A program made the translations under genes and the position numbers. The notes below the pieces were generated by a model. The model worked only from the letters and a program-made list of their open reading frames with translations. It was not told where the DNA came from and did not search any database. From NCBI GenBank assembly GCA_963750935.1, contig CAVVSR010000018.1, positions 124,001-188,000 on the forward strand: a DNA stretch of 64,000 nt, written 5' to 3'. The DNA comes from JACCXG01 sp963750935 (lineage in GTDB: Bacteria > Acidobacteriota > Vicinamibacteria > Vicinamibacterales > 2-12-FULL-66-21). Below, one piece after another: positions 20,098-29,910 of the stretch (its first letter is position 1; the number at the start of each line of letters is the position of its first letter).

Positions 20098-22548
20098 GTG
20101 ATCGACAGCCTGCTCGGCGATATTCGATACACCCTCCGGATGTGGGCGCGCAATCCCGGCTTCACGGCCGCGGCCGTGCTGACGCTGGCCCTCGGGATCG
20201 GCGCCAACACGACGATGTTCTCGGTGGTGAACGCGACGCTGCTGCGTCCGCTGCCCTTCCCCGAACCCGATCGGCTGGCCACGCTGTGGCGCGGCGTCGT
20301 CAACCAGCCCGACCGGTTCAACATCGTGTCGATGCCCGCGTTCAAGGACTGGCGCGATCAGAGCCGCACGTTCGAGAGCATGGCGATCTTCGACTCGGCC
20401 GGACGCGGCTACAACCTCACCGGCGAAGGCGTGGCCGAGCAGGTGTCGGGCGTGCGTGTCACCGCCAGCTTCTTCGACGTGCTCGGCGTCGCGCCACTGC
20501 TGGGCCGCACGTTCCGTCCCGAGGAGGAGATGCCGGGGAGCGACGACGTCGTCGTGCTCAGCCATGCGCTGTGGACGCGTCGCTACGCGGCCGATGGCAA
20601 TATCGTCGGCAAGACAATCCAGATCGATGCGCGGCCGCACACCGTCGTCGGCGTGATGCCGCCCACGTTCAGGTTTCTCTTCGGCGGTGGCGGCGTGAGG
20701 CAGTTGTGGGTGCCCGCCGGGTGGACCAAGGGGGACTACGAGCGCGGCTCGAACTCCTTCATCGCGATCGGCCGCTTGAAGGCGGACCGCTCGTTCGAGG
20801 AAGCCCGCGCCGAGATGGAGACGATCGGCAGCGCACTCGCGGCGGCGCACCCGAACTTCAGCAGCGGGCAGACAGTGCGGATCGTGCCGATGGCTGAGTA
20901 CGGCGTGGCGCGGCTGCGTCCCACGCTCGTCGCGATGCTCGGCGTCGTCGGGTTCGTGCTGCTGATTGCCTGCGTCAACGTCGCCAACCTGATGCTGGCA
21001 CGCGCGCTCGCCCGGACCCGCGAGCTCGCCATCCGCTCCGCGCTCGGCGCCGGACGCCGGCGTCTGCTCCGGCAACTGCTCACGGAGAGCGTGCTGCTCG
21101 CCTGTGCCGGCGGCGTGTGCGGGCTGCTCATCGCCTATTGGGGCACCGGCGCCCTCCTGCCCATCCTGCCGGGAAACCTGCGCAACGTGCCGATGCGGCC
21201 CGTCGATCAGATCGGCATCGACACGACGGTGCTGCTGTTCACCTCGGCGGTCGCCATCCTCAGCGGAGTATTGTTCGGTCTCGCGCCGGCGCTGTCGTCG
21301 TTCCGGCAGGATCTGAACCATCCGCTGAAGGACAGCTCCGCCGCGGCGGGCGGCGGACGCAGCAGGCTGCGCTACGCGCTGGTCGCGGCGGAGGTGGCGC
21401 TCACGCTCGTCGTGCTCGCCGGCGCCGGCGTGATGCTGCTCAGCGTGTCGCGGCTGCTCGACGTCGATCCGGGCCTCGACACGCGCAACGTCCTCGTCAT
21501 GCAGATGTCGCTGCCGCAGGAGAACCTCTACTACGGACCGCCGGGGAATCCGCGCTTCTGCGAGGCGCTCGATCGACAGGTCGGCGCCGTGCCCGGCGTC
21601 GTCTCGGTCAGCGGCATCGCGCACCTGCCGCTCAGCGGCGCCAATGCCGGCCGCGGCATCGCGATCGAAGGCAAGCCGGATCCCGGCCCGCAGAATCAAC
21701 CCGGCGCGAGCTACACGGTCGCGTGTCCCAACGTACTGCGGACGCTGGGCATGACGCTTCGCGGCGGCCGTGAGTTCAACATGCGCGACACGCTGGAGTC
21801 CCCGCCCGTCGCGCTCATCAACGAGGTGATGGCGAAGCGGCACTGGGCCGGCGAGGACGCCGTCGGCAAGCGGTTCAAGATCGGGCCCGCGTCAGGAGAC
21901 GGCGCCTGGCTCACCGTCGTCGGCGTGTTCAAGGACGTCCGGCAGTCGGGACTCGACAACGAGCCCGGTCCCTGGTTCATGCGGCCCTACACGCAGGCGG
22001 GGTGGCCGGGGATGAGCATCATCACCAGGACGGCATCGGCGCCCGCGTCGTTCGTCGGGCCGGTGAGGAGCGCGCTCGCGACGATCGAACCCAATCAACC
22101 GGCCTCATCAGTCGTCAGGACGATGGAGGAGATCGTCGGCCTCTCGATCTCCGGCCGGCGCTTCCCGATGCTGCTGCTGAGCGGCTTCGGCGTGCTCGCA
22201 CTCGTGCTCGCGGCGATCGGCATTTCCGGGGTCGTCGGCTACTCGGTCGTGCGGCGGACGCAGGAGATCGGCCTGCGCATGGCGCTCGGCGCACAACGGC
22301 GCGACGTCCTGCGCCTCATCCTCGGACAGTCGCTCGCGTGGACGCTCGGCGGCGTCGTCCTTGGCCTGGCCGCCGCGTTCGGCCTGCTGCGGTTCCTCGA
22401 CACGCTGCTGTATGGCATCTCCGCCGCGGACCCTGGTGTGCTCGGTGCGGCCTCCGGGATCCTGATCGCGGTGGCGCTGGCCGCGAGCTACGTGCCCGCG
22501 AGGCGTGCCATGCGCATCGACGCGGTCCGCGCGCTCCGCGAGGGGTGA
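20098..22548 (+). CDS. ADOP-type (MacB/FtsX duplicated) permease
   Basis: 816 residues from GTG 20098 (VIDSLLGDIRYTLRMWARNP). Typical ADOP order: N-terminal helix with TLALGIGANTTMFSVVNATL, first MacB-type periplasmic domain (residues ~50-280), an FtsX three-helix block around LIACVNVANLMLARALARTR with ELAIRSALGAGRRRLLRQLL, second periplasmic domain, and a final FtsX block with VVRRTQEIGLRMALGAQRRD ending in YVPARRAMRIDAVRALREG. These orphan permeases lack their own ATPase and are massively expanded in Acidobacteriota; transport function is unproven. This copy has no PadR gene or prefix domain beside it and looks intact. Confidence 0.92.
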   Translation: MIDSLLGDIRYTLRMWARNPGFTAAAVLTLALGIGANTTMFSVVNATLLRPLPFPEPDRLATLWRGVVNQPDRFNIVSMPAFKDWRDQSRTFESMAIFDSAGRGYNLTGEGVAEQVSGVRVTASFFDVLGVAPLLGRTFRPEEEMPGSDDVVVLSHALWTRRYAADGNIVGKTIQIDARPHTVVGVMPPTFRFLFGGGGVRQLWVPAGWTKGDYERGSNSFIAIGRLKADRSFEEARAEMETIGSALAAAHPNFSSGQTVRIVPMAEYGVARLRPTLVAMLGVVGFVLLIACVNVANLMLARALARTRELAIRSALGAGRRRLLRQLLTESVLLACAGGVCGLLIAYWGTGALLPILPGNLRNVPMRPVDQIGIDTTVLLFTSAVAILSGVLFGLAPALSSFRQDLNHPLKDSSAAAGGGRSRLRYALVAAEVALTLVVLAGAGVMLLSVSRLLDVDPGLDTRNVLVMQMSLPQENLYYGPPGNPRFCEALDRQVGAVPGVVSVSGIAHLPLSGANAGRGIAIEGKPDPGPQNQPGASYTVACPNVLRTLGMTLRGGREFNMRDTLESPPVALINEVMAKRHWAGEDAVGKRFKIGPASGDGAWLTVVGVFKDVRQSGLDNEPGPWFMRPYTQAGWPGMSIITRTASAPASFVGPVRSALATIEPNQPASSVVRTMEEIVGLSISGRRFPMLLLSGFGVLALVLAAIGISGVVGYSVVRRTQEIGLRMALGAQRRDVLRLILGQSLAWTLGGVVLGLAAAFGLLRFLDTLLYGISAADPGVLGAASGILIAVALAASYVPARRAMRIDAVRALREG

Positions 22549-22685
22549 GTGCTCAGCGCGTGTGGCGTCGTCGCTCAGGCGCGAATAGATGAGCGCGGTG
22601 CTGGCGTCAAGCCCAGCACAGCCGTATGTAAATGAATTAAATCCTGTTGAGCTCTCGCGCCGATCGGCGATGTAAGCTGTGGCCG

Positions 22686-24974
22686 ATGGTGATGAATGGG
22701 AGTGCCTCCGCGACGATCCGCCCGGCCCACTCATCCGTTGATCCTGATCTGACCCTGCCCCGCGTCGAGTCGACGCTGCGAATCGCATCGAGCATCGCCA
22801 GCACGGTCCCCGTGCTCGTCGGCGTCCTTGTATTGATCGGGTGGGCGCTCGACATCGAACCCCTCAAGCGCATCGTCCCCGGCCTGACCGCGATGAATCC
22901 GACGACGGCGATCGGGTTCATCGGCCTGGGCTGGTCGCTCGGCGTCATCTCGAGCCGGGCGTCGGCGCCGGTTCGTGTCCTCGCCTCGACGGTGGCGGTG
23001 CTGGTGGCGGGAGTGGGTCTGTCGCGCGTCCTCGCGCTGGTCGGCGTCTGGGACATGGGGCTCGATCAGCTCTTCTTCACCGAGAAGCTCGCGCAGGCCG
23101 ACTTCGGACGCCCCAATCAGATGGCGCCGAACACGGCCGTCAATTTCATCCTGCTCGGGACCGCCGTCGCGATCATCGATCGGCAGATGGGCCGGCTGCA
23201 GTGGCCGGCGTCGCTGCTCGCGGTCGTTGCCGCGATGACCTCACTGCTCGCGTTGATGGGGTACGCCTACGGGCTGCCGTCGTTCTACGGCATCGGGTCG
23301 CACATCGCGATGGCGCTCCCGACCGCCGCGAGCTTCTTCATCGTCGCCGTCGGCGTGCTGTGCGCGCGGCCTCGGCACGGGATCATGGCGGTCATCTCCA
23401 GCAACAGCAGCGGCGGCACGATGGTGCGGCGCCTGCTGCCGGCGGTGGTGATCGTGCCGGTGCTGCTCGGCGGCCTGCACCTGGCCGGCGAGCGCGCGAA
23501 GATCTTCGATACCGCGCTCGGGCTGTGGCTGCTCGCGGTCGCGATCATGACCGTGTTCGCCGTGCTGGTCGCCCGGAACGCGCAGCTCCTGTTCCGGTCG
23601 GACCTCGACCGCGCGGTCGCCGAGAGAACGCTCGAGCATCAGGCCACCCACGACTCGCTGACGCAGCTGCCCAACCGGCGGCTGTTCCTGCAGCGGCTGC
23701 GCGCGGAGTTCGATCGGGCGCACGAGAACGGCACCTTCGCCGCGGTGCTGCTCGTCGATCTCGATCTCTTCAAGGTGGTCAACGACAGCCTCGGCCACGT
23801 GGTCGGCGACGAGCTGCTCGTGGCCGCGGCCCGGCGAGTCCGCGACTGCATCGAGGGAGACGAGCTGGTGGCGCGGCTGAGCGGCGACGAGTTCACGGTG
23901 CTGATCCCGTCGCTGTCGGACCGCCAGCCGGCGATCGCGCTCGCCGAACGGATCCGTCAGGCCTTCGATCGCCCGTTTCGCGTCGGCCTGCACGAAGTCT
24001 TCACCTCGGTCAGCATCGGGGTCGCCTTCAGCAACGGCGACGGCTCCGCGACCGACCTGGTGCGCCACGCCGACATCGCGATGTACGCGGCGAAGGCGCG
24101 AGGCAAGGCGCGGCACGAGATCTTCGAGCCGGTGATGGACCTGGCGGCGCGGCAGCGGCTGGAGCTCGAGAACGGCCTGCGCCAGGCCATCGCGCGCAAG
24201 GAGCTGCGTGTCTACTACCAGCCCGAGGTCGAGATCGAGAGCGGGCGGCTGGTCGGGATGGAGGCGCTGGTCCGCTGGGAGCATCCCGAGCGCGGCCTGA
24301 TTGCGCCGGCCGATTTCATCGCCGTCGCCGAGGAGACCGGCCTGATCGTGCCGATCGGCCGATGGGTCCTGTTCGAGGCGTGCCGGCAGGCCAAGGAGTG
24401 GCAGGAGAAGTACCGGACCGACGTCGCCCTGATGGTGTCGGTCAACCTGTCGGGCAAGCATCTGCAGCAGGCGACGCTCATCGACGAGGTGCGTGACGTC
24501 ATCGAGACGACCGGCATCGATCCGCGGAGCCTGATCATCGAGATCACCGAGACCGTGGCGATGGCCGGCGCCGAAACGACGATCGAGATCCTGGCGCGGC
24601 TGAAGTCGCTCGGCGTGCAGCTCGCCATCGACGACTTCGGCACGGGATTCTCCAGCCTCGCCTACCTGAAGCGGTTCCCCGTCGATCTGCTGAAGATCGA
24701 CAAGTCGTTCATCGCCGGCGTCGCGCATCGCGGCCACGACACCGCCATCGTGGAGGCGATCATCGCGCTGGGGCACGCGCTCGGCCTGCGCGTCATCGCC
24801 GAAGGGGTGGAAACGCCCGATCAGCTGCGGCAGCTGCGGTCGCTCGGATCGGAGCTCGGGCAGGGTTACTTCTTCGGCCAGCCGCTGTCGGACGACCTGA
24901 TCAGCGGGATGCCGCCGCTGCTCGAGGCGCACATCCGGTGGACTGCCGACGGCCGCGGCATCAGCCCCAACTAG
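22686..24974 (+). CDS. Membrane-bound GGDEF-EAL cyclic di-GMP enzyme
   Basis: 762 residues from ATG 22686 (MVMNGSASATIRPAHSSVDP). The N-terminal ~290 residues hold several membrane helices, a MASE-like sensor. A GGDEF domain follows, beginning DSLTQLPNRRLFLQRL, with active-site motif SGDEF (first G replaced by S, as in many active and inactive enzymes). The C-terminal EAL domain has MEALVRWEHPERGLI and the catalytic-site motif DDFGTGFSSLAYLKRFPVD followed by KIDKSFI. It should make or degrade cyclic di-GMP at the inner membrane; the intact EAL motifs favour phosphodiesterase activity. It stands alone, 140 bp after an ADOP gene, behind a relatively AT-rich stretch likely to hold its promoter. 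Confidence 0.92.
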   Translation: MVMNGSASATIRPAHSSVDPDLTLPRVESTLRIASSIASTVPVLVGVLVLIGWALDIEPLKRIVPGLTAMNPTTAIGFIGLGWSLGVISSRASAPVRVLASTVAVLVAGVGLSRVLALVGVWDMGLDQLFFTEKLAQADFGRPNQMAPNTAVNFILLGTAVAIIDRQMGRLQWPASLLAVVAAMTSLLALMGYAYGLPSFYGIGSHIAMALPTAASFFIVAVGVLCARPRHGIMAVISSNSSGGTMVRRLLPAVVIVPVLLGGLHLAGERAKIFDTALGLWLLAVAIMTVFAVLVARNAQLLFRSDLDRAVAERTLEHQATHDSLTQLPNRRLFLQRLRAEFDRAHENGTFAAVLLVDLDLFKVVNDSLGHVVGDELLVAAARRVRDCIEGDELVARLSGDEFTVLIPSLSDRQPAIALAERIRQAFDRPFRVGLHEVFTSVSIGVAFSNGDGSATDLVRHADIAMYAAKARGKARHEIFEPVMDLAARQRLELENGLRQAIARKELRVYYQPEVEIESGRLVGMEALVRWEHPERGLIAPADFIAVAEETGLIVPIGRWVLFEACRQAKEWQEKYRTDVALMVSVNLSGKHLQQATLIDEVRDVIETTGIDPRSLIIEITETVAMAGAETTIEILARLKSLGVQLAIDDFGTGFSSLAYLKRFPVDLLKIDKSFIAGVAHRGHDTAIVEAIIALGHALGLRVIAEGVETPDQLRQLRSLGSELGQGYFFGQPLSDDLISGMPPLLEAHIRWTADGRGISPN

Positions 24975-24979
24975 GTCCC

Positions 24980-25918
24980 CTATCGCACGTTGACGTCGTA
25001 GACGTAGAGCGTCGCGGCGTCGTCTTCCGGCACGAACCACGCCCGCACGCCGCGATCCGACGGCTCCAGCCAGGCCGCGTTCTGCGTCATCGCCAGGCCG
25101 CCCGCCGTCCACAGCAGCACCGGCACCTGGTGCAGCGGCCGGCCATCCCGCAGATCGACGACGTCGAGGCCGCCGAGACGAAGCGACGGGCCGTCCGGCA
25201 GACGGCGCAGGTCGCTGAGGCCGGTGCAGACCATGCGGTGCCCGCCCGCGTACTTGCAGTCCTGGTAGTCGACGTAGTGCGACGGGTTGAGGCGGCGCAG
25301 CCGCGCCAGGTCGTCACCGGCGTTGGTGACCCGGCCCTGTGAGTCGAGCGTCCAGCGATAGAAGCGCCGCGAGCCCCAGCTGACGCCGTGGAGCGATCCG
25401 TCCTCACGGTCGCGCACGATGGCGCCGATGTGGTCGGCGACGCGAAGCACCTCGGTCGCCTTCATCGTCGCGGGGTCGACGCGGTAGACGATCGAGCGGC
25501 TGTTCGGCCGGTATTCCGCGACCGGAACCCAGATCGCCGCGCCGTCGAAGTCGATCCCGCCGGGGTGATAGATCGTGCCCTCGCCCAGCGTGATCGCCGA
25601 GAGCAGCTTGCCGCCGGCGTCGAACTTGAAGAGGTGCCCGACGCCTTCCCCGGCGTCGCGATCGAAGCCGCCGACGGGCTCGGGAAAGCGCCTGGTTCGC
25701 GTCTTGATCTCGACGGCGGAGAGGAAGAAGGTGTCGCCGATTTTCACCAGGCCCTGCGGATGATGCGCCGGGAACGCGAGCGCGGTCGCGCCCGCGCGCG
25801 TCCACACCGACTCGCGCGTGAGCGACGAGAGCCGCTCGACGAGATCGGGCCGCGCCTGCGCCGAGGCAACGGCCGCGCCGATCGTGACCGCGAGGACTGA
25901 TGAAAGCGCGCGACGCAT
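24980..25918 (-). CDS. Secreted beta-propeller-like protein (DUF6454-like)
   Basis: 312 residues with a signal peptide (MRRALSSVLAVTIGAAVASA). The mature part has repeated strand motifs: HHPQGLVKIGDTFFLSAVEI, GHLFKFDAGGKLL, YHPGGIDFDGAAIWVPVAEY and IVYRVDPATMKATEVLRV. These look like a propeller resembling the family annotated DUF6454. Family naming is from memory and not certain. No catalytic motif is evident. It faces the GGDEF-EAL gene tail-to-tail with only 5 bp between stops. Confidence 0.75.
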   Translation of the reverse strand: MRRALSSVLAVTIGAAVASAQARPDLVERLSSLTRESVWTRAGATALAFPAHHPQGLVKIGDTFFLSAVEIKTRTRRFPEPVGGFDRDAGEGVGHLFKFDAGGKLLSAITLGEGTIYHPGGIDFDGAAIWVPVAEYRPNSRSIVYRVDPATMKATEVLRVADHIGAIVRDREDGSLHGVSWGSRRFYRWTLDSQGRVTNAGDDLARLRRLNPSHYVDYQDCKYAGGHRMVCTGLSDLRRLPDGPSLRLGGLDVVDLRDGRPLHQVPVLLWTAGGLAMTQNAAWLEPSDRGVRAWFVPEDDAATLYVYDVNVR

Positions 25919-25965
25919 GCGTGTTATCAGCGCATGGGCGGCTGCCTTTAGTCAACGAGTCAACG

Positions 25966-26275
25966 GAGGTCAGGGAGGCACCGGATTTCAGAACGGAGCA
26001 TCGGAGCCAACGAAGACGAACGGAGAAGACAGATACAAAGGGAACAACTCGACGCTGCCGGGCGCGCTTCGCGCGCGAGATGAACGGGTGATCCGCAGGA
26101 AAACGCAAGCGTCAGCAAACGCCACCGCGCTTGTGTTTTCCGCGGATCACCCGTTCGCCTCCGCCGGCCGGAGGCCGGCGCCGGCAGCGGACCTGATTCC
26201 TCCGTTTACCTCCGTTGCCTCCGTTGCTCCGTTTCTAATCCGATCCTCCGGTCTCTCCAATGACCTCCGATGACC
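25966..26275. repeat. AACGGAG/CTCCGTT-bounded non-coding element with a 29-bp hairpin
   Basis: This fills the 394-bp gap between two genes. The left end has CAACGGAGG, GAACGGAGC and GAACGGAGAAG; the right end has CCTCCGTTTACCTCCGTTG and CCTCCGTTGCTCCG, the same inverted boundary motifs as the GxxExxY elements at 14350 and 15057. In the middle lies a near-perfect inverted repeat: 26082-26111 (GGGTGATCCGCAGGAAAACG) pairs with 26128-26156 (TGTTTTCCGCGGATCACCCG) around a 16-nt loop. A smaller hairpin GCCTCCG/CGGAGGC lies at 26157-26175. There is no coding sequence. Confidence 0.65.
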
Positions 26276-26312
26276 TCCCATTTGACGCGCCACCCTCACA
26301 AGATCCACCCTC

Positions 26313-27614
26313 ATGCGCATGAGAACGTACGTCCTGACCGCCTCCCTGCTCCTCACCGCGGCTATCGCCGCGCCTCGGGCCGAAGAGCTCCATACCTTCA
26401 AGCGGATCCAGCTCCACGATCAGTTCTGGAGCGAGGGGGCGACGTTCGGCGACCTGAACAACGACGGGGTCAACGACATTGTCGCCGGGCCCTGGTGGTG
26501 GCAAGGGCCGGACTTCAAGGTGCGGCGTGAGTACTACCCGGCCGCCACGACGTTTCAGCTCAAGCTCGGCTCGATGACGACGGTGACGGTGCCCGGGTTC
26601 GAGGGGACGCTCGGCAAGGAGAACAAGTACTCCGACAACTTCTTCGCCTGGACCTACGACTTCAACGCCGACGGCTGGAAGGACATCCTCATCATCGGCT
26701 TCCCGGGCCGCGACACCTCATGGTTCGAGAATCCCAGGGGCAAGGACGGCCACTGGACGCGGCACAAGATCTTCGACCAGACCGACAACGAGTCGCCGAC
26801 GTTCACCGACCTGACCGGCGACGGCAAGCCGGAGCTCGTGTGCATCACCAAGGGGCAATACGGCTACGCCGCGCCCGACTGGAAGAACCCGGCGCAGCCG
26901 TGGACGTTCCACGCCATCTCCCCCAACAACAAGTACGGCAACTTCACGCACGGCATGGGCGTCGGCGACGTCAACGGCGACGGCCGCCTCGATCTGCTGG
27001 AGAAGAACGGGTGGTGGGAACAGCCGGCCGCGCTCGCCGGCGATCCGGTGTGGCGGTTCCACGCGCAGCCGCTCGGCGCCGGCGGCTCGCAGATGCACGT
27101 CTACGACGTCAACGGCGACGGCCTCAACGACATCATCACCGCGCTGACCGCGCACGACTTCGGGCTGGCCTGGTTCGAGCAGCGGCGCGACGGCGGCGCG
27201 ATCGCCTTCCGCGAGCACGTCCTGATGAACAAGGACGCGAAGGACAGCCCGTACGGCGTCAAGTTCTCCGAAGTCCACGCCATCGATCTCGTCGACATGG
27301 ACGGCGACGGCCTCAAGGACATCGTCACCGGCAAGCGGTTCTGGTCGCACGGCCGCACCGGCGATCCCGATCGCAACGACGCCGCGGTCCTCTACTGGTT
27401 CAAGCTGTCGCGCCGGGCCGACAAGAGCGTCGACTTCGTGCCGTACCTGATCGACAACGATTCCGGCGTCGGCGTCCAGGTCGTCGCCGGCGACATCAAC
27501 GGCGACACCCTCCCCGACATCGTCGTCGGCAACAAGAAGGGCGTGTTCGTCCATCTCCACGAGAAGAAGACGGTCACGCGCGAGGAATGGGAGAAGGCCC
27601 AGCCGAAGCGTTGA
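26313..27614 (+). CDS. Secreted FG-GAP/VCBS repeat protein
   Basis: 433 residues with a signal peptide (MRMRTYVLTASLLLTAAIAA). At least five calcium-loop-type repeats are visible: GDLNNDGVNDIVAG, YDFNADGWKDILI, DLTGDGKPELVC, GDVNGDGRLDLLE, YDVNGDGLNDIIT, VDMDGDGLKDIVT and GDINGDTLPDIVV. This is the DxDxDG pattern of FG-GAP/VCBS beta-propellers, which are extracellular and bind Ca2+. There is no enzyme motif. Proteins of this type in Acidobacteriota and Planctomycetes often sit with DUF1080 proteins and hydrolases, as here, and may help bind or process polysaccharides (inference). Confidence 0.88.
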   Translation: MRMRTYVLTASLLLTAAIAAPRAEELHTFKRIQLHDQFWSEGATFGDLNNDGVNDIVAGPWWWQGPDFKVRREYYPAATTFQLKLGSMTTVTVPGFEGTLGKENKYSDNFFAWTYDFNADGWKDILIIGFPGRDTSWFENPRGKDGHWTRHKIFDQTDNESPTFTDLTGDGKPELVCITKGQYGYAAPDWKNPAQPWTFHAISPNNKYGNFTHGMGVGDVNGDGRLDLLEKNGWWEQPAALAGDPVWRFHAQPLGAGGSQMHVYDVNGDGLNDIITALTAHDFGLAWFEQRRDGGAIAFREHVLMNKDAKDSPYGVKFSEVHAIDLVDMDGDGLKDIVTGKRFWSHGRTGDPDRNDAAVLYWFKLSRRADKSVDFVPYLIDNDSGVGVQVVAGDINGDTLPDIVVGNKKGVFVHLHEKKTVTREEWEKAQPKR

Positions 27615-27720
27615 GCGCGCCAGCGGCGCGCCCGGCAGAGCGGAGCGGGGTTTCGGGGTCCCCGCGAGCGATGCCGATGGGGGCGCTTCTGCGCGGACGG
27701 GGCGAAGCCCCCCGATATAG
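27615..27720. terminator. GC-rich convergent intergenic region with hairpins
   Basis: Between two convergent stop codons. Short stems include GGGGCGAAGCCCC at 27699-27711 followed by CCCGATATAG, and a GGGG...CCCC pair near 27651-27663. There is no U-tract, so a bidirectional terminator is only a suggestion. A similar GGCGAAGCCCCCCGG string precedes another convergent junction near 45463. Confidence 0.3.
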
Positions 27721-29806
27721 CTACGACCAGTCGGGCATCGACTCGAGGCGGTGAAAGCGACCCGCCGGCGCCAAGCGCCCGTATAGCTGCTCCGCCCACC
27801 CGAAGGTCGCCGGGAACTCGCCGGCGACGACGAGCTCCGCCGGATGGAGCAGGCCGGCCACGTAGGCCAGGTCGGTGTAGCGAAGGCAGTTCAGCATCTC
27901 GATCGCCGCCCCCTTGCCGTCCGGCGCGCTGGCGGCATTCTGCGTGGCGGGCGGAGATTCGAGCGCGACGGCGGTCACGCGGCCGTCGAGCAGCGCCGCG
28001 TAAAGCGCCACCGCACACATCTCCCCTCGTGCCGCGATCGCCACCCGCGACGGATCGACGCCCGGCAGCGCACGGGCGGCCTCGAGCGCGCGCAGCGCAT
28101 CCCAGACCCGCATGCTCGCGATCGTGCGGCCGGTCCACGCGCAGGCGCGGCGGACGTGCCAGCTGAGATCGTCGCCCCACGCGGTGTCGCCGGTGCCGCG
28201 GGTCTCGGTGATGAACTTGACCCACGGCCGGCGGATCGTGCCGGCGAAGGTGTCGGAATCGTTGCGCCCTTCGCCGGGCGAGCGGAGCACGACGATGGCC
28301 GGAACGGTCCCCTTCACATCGGGAGGATTGCGGCGGAGCGCGTGGAACCGCCAGCCGTCCTCCGAGGTGAACGCGACGCGTGTGCCGACGCCGCCGTCGA
28401 GCGCGTATTCCTCGACGAGGTCGAGCGGCGGCGGAGCGGCCGGGAAGTGATTGAAGGTGTCGCGGCGGAGCGCGTCCACGAGCTGCGGTCCGCACCGTCT
28501 GCACGCTCGCGGCGGATGCGACCGTGGGCGCCTTCGCGACGGCGATGAGCTCGTCGTGAATCGTCACCGCGCGGTTGCCGGCCGGGCTGCCGGCGCTGTA
28601 GACGCGCAGCGTCTCCTCTGACTCGAGCTTCGCGGGGTCGAGCTCGATGTCCCCGACTTCGGCGGGCGGCACCCCCTTGCCCACCAGGTGTCTGAGGAAC
28701 CACGAGAGGATCTCGGTCCGCGATCGCTCGTGGTAGGAATGGCCGCCGGGCGTCTCGACGAAGCGCAGATGCTCCGACACGTCGAGCGTGCGATACAGCC
28801 CTTCCAGCTGCGCGTGCACTTCGCGGATCGCGTCGATCGGAAAGATGCCGTCCTGGTTCGCCGACGCGATCAGCAGCGGACGCGGCGCAATCAGCGCGGC
28901 CACGTCGGCGAGATCCCACATCGGCGTGTTCGGCCACCACATGCAGTCGCAGTGGCCGTCGATGACGCGGTCGTAGATGTGGGACGCCAGGGTGGCCGTG
29001 CCGCAGACCGGCGAGCAGGCCTTGACGCGCTCGTCCGCCGCCGCGATGTACCACGTCTGCGCGCCGCCGCCGGAGATGCCGGTCGCGCCGAGCCGAGTCG
29101 CGTCGACCTCGGGCCGCGACGCGAGCAGATCGAGGCCGCGGATGCCGTTGAACACCTCGATCGCGGCCGGCGAGTAGCCGCGGCTGTACCAGTGGAACCA
29201 GCCCTCGCGATAGCAGCCGTGGTGATAACCGGTCACCTCGCCGAGCTGCACGGTCTCGACAATCAACGTCGGGAAGCCGAGCTCCGCCAGCCGCCGAGGA
29301 TGCCCCTGGTAGTACACCTTCTGTTTCTGCGCGTGACCGCACACGTAGAGGATGCCGGGCCGGCGGGACGCGGCGGTGGCCGCCGTGGGCAGGTAGAGGT
29401 TCGCCGTCACGTGCAGGTTCGGCAGGCTCTCGTAGTGCAGCTTCTCGATCTTGAAACCCTTGCGCTGGATGACCCCGGTGATCTTGTGCGGGACAGGTCC
29501 GCGTTCGGCGGCCGGACGCAAATCGCCGAGACCGAGCGTGCGCAGGAACTGCTGGCGGCGCTCGCCGAGCCGCCGCGTGACCTCGGCAGGACTCTTCAGA
29601 TCGTTGATGGCGTGATCCGTGATCCGGCGCGCTTCGCGCACGAGATAGTCGCGGATCGTGACGTTCGGCGGATGCGGTGCCTTTCCCGCTCGAGGAAGCG
29701 AACCTGACACCTGCGGCGCGGCGACGGCGGCGGTGCGTTGCGTGGAGACGCCGGCGGCGAGCGAGGCGGCGCCGGCGGCAAGAAGCTCACGTCGCGAGAG
29801 TGGCAT
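27721..29806 (-). CDS. Tat-type exported alpha/beta hydrolase (acetyl-xylan-esterase-like), one frameshift
   Basis: A reconstructed ~690-residue protein from ATG 29806. The N-terminus MPLSRRELLAAGAASLAAG has the twin arginine and hydrophobic stretch of a Tat signal. The first half is an alpha/beta hydrolase: GILYVCGHAQ, nucleophile elbow GATGISGGGAQ, then IAPRPLLIASANQDGIFPID and GGHSYHERSR for the acid and histidine region. Near 28490 the reading moves to another frame, which continues as MDALRRDTFNHFPAAPPPLD to the stop at 27721. That second half is another hydrolase-like domain (GDDLSWHVRRACAW, VAIAARGEMCAVALYAALL). A one-base insertion (or 2-base loss) explains the split. Likely a secreted carbohydrate or xenobiotic ester hydrolase. 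Confidence 0.8.
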
Positions 29807-29910
29807 GATCGGCCTCCGAAAGGGTGCGTCCCGACGAGAGCAGAGGATACCGGGGCGCGCGCCGCAGGGGAAGCGCCGAACGGCGGAGTTGCGCGGTATA
29901 GTGAGCGCCC

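Noticed and set aside
19957..21843. Long minus-strand open frame of about 630 codons opposite the ADOP at 20098
   Set aside because: Antisense shadow of an intact ADOP permease; low-complexity H/R/E composition.
22549..22685. A sigma-70 promoter with TTGAGC and TAAGCT before the GGDEF-EAL gene
   Set aside because: Spacing of about 20 bp is outside the usual range, and the boxes match the consensus poorly.
23241..25112. Long minus-strand open frame opposite the GGDEF-EAL gene
   Set aside because: Antisense shadow; the + strand frame carries GGDEF and EAL catalytic motifs.
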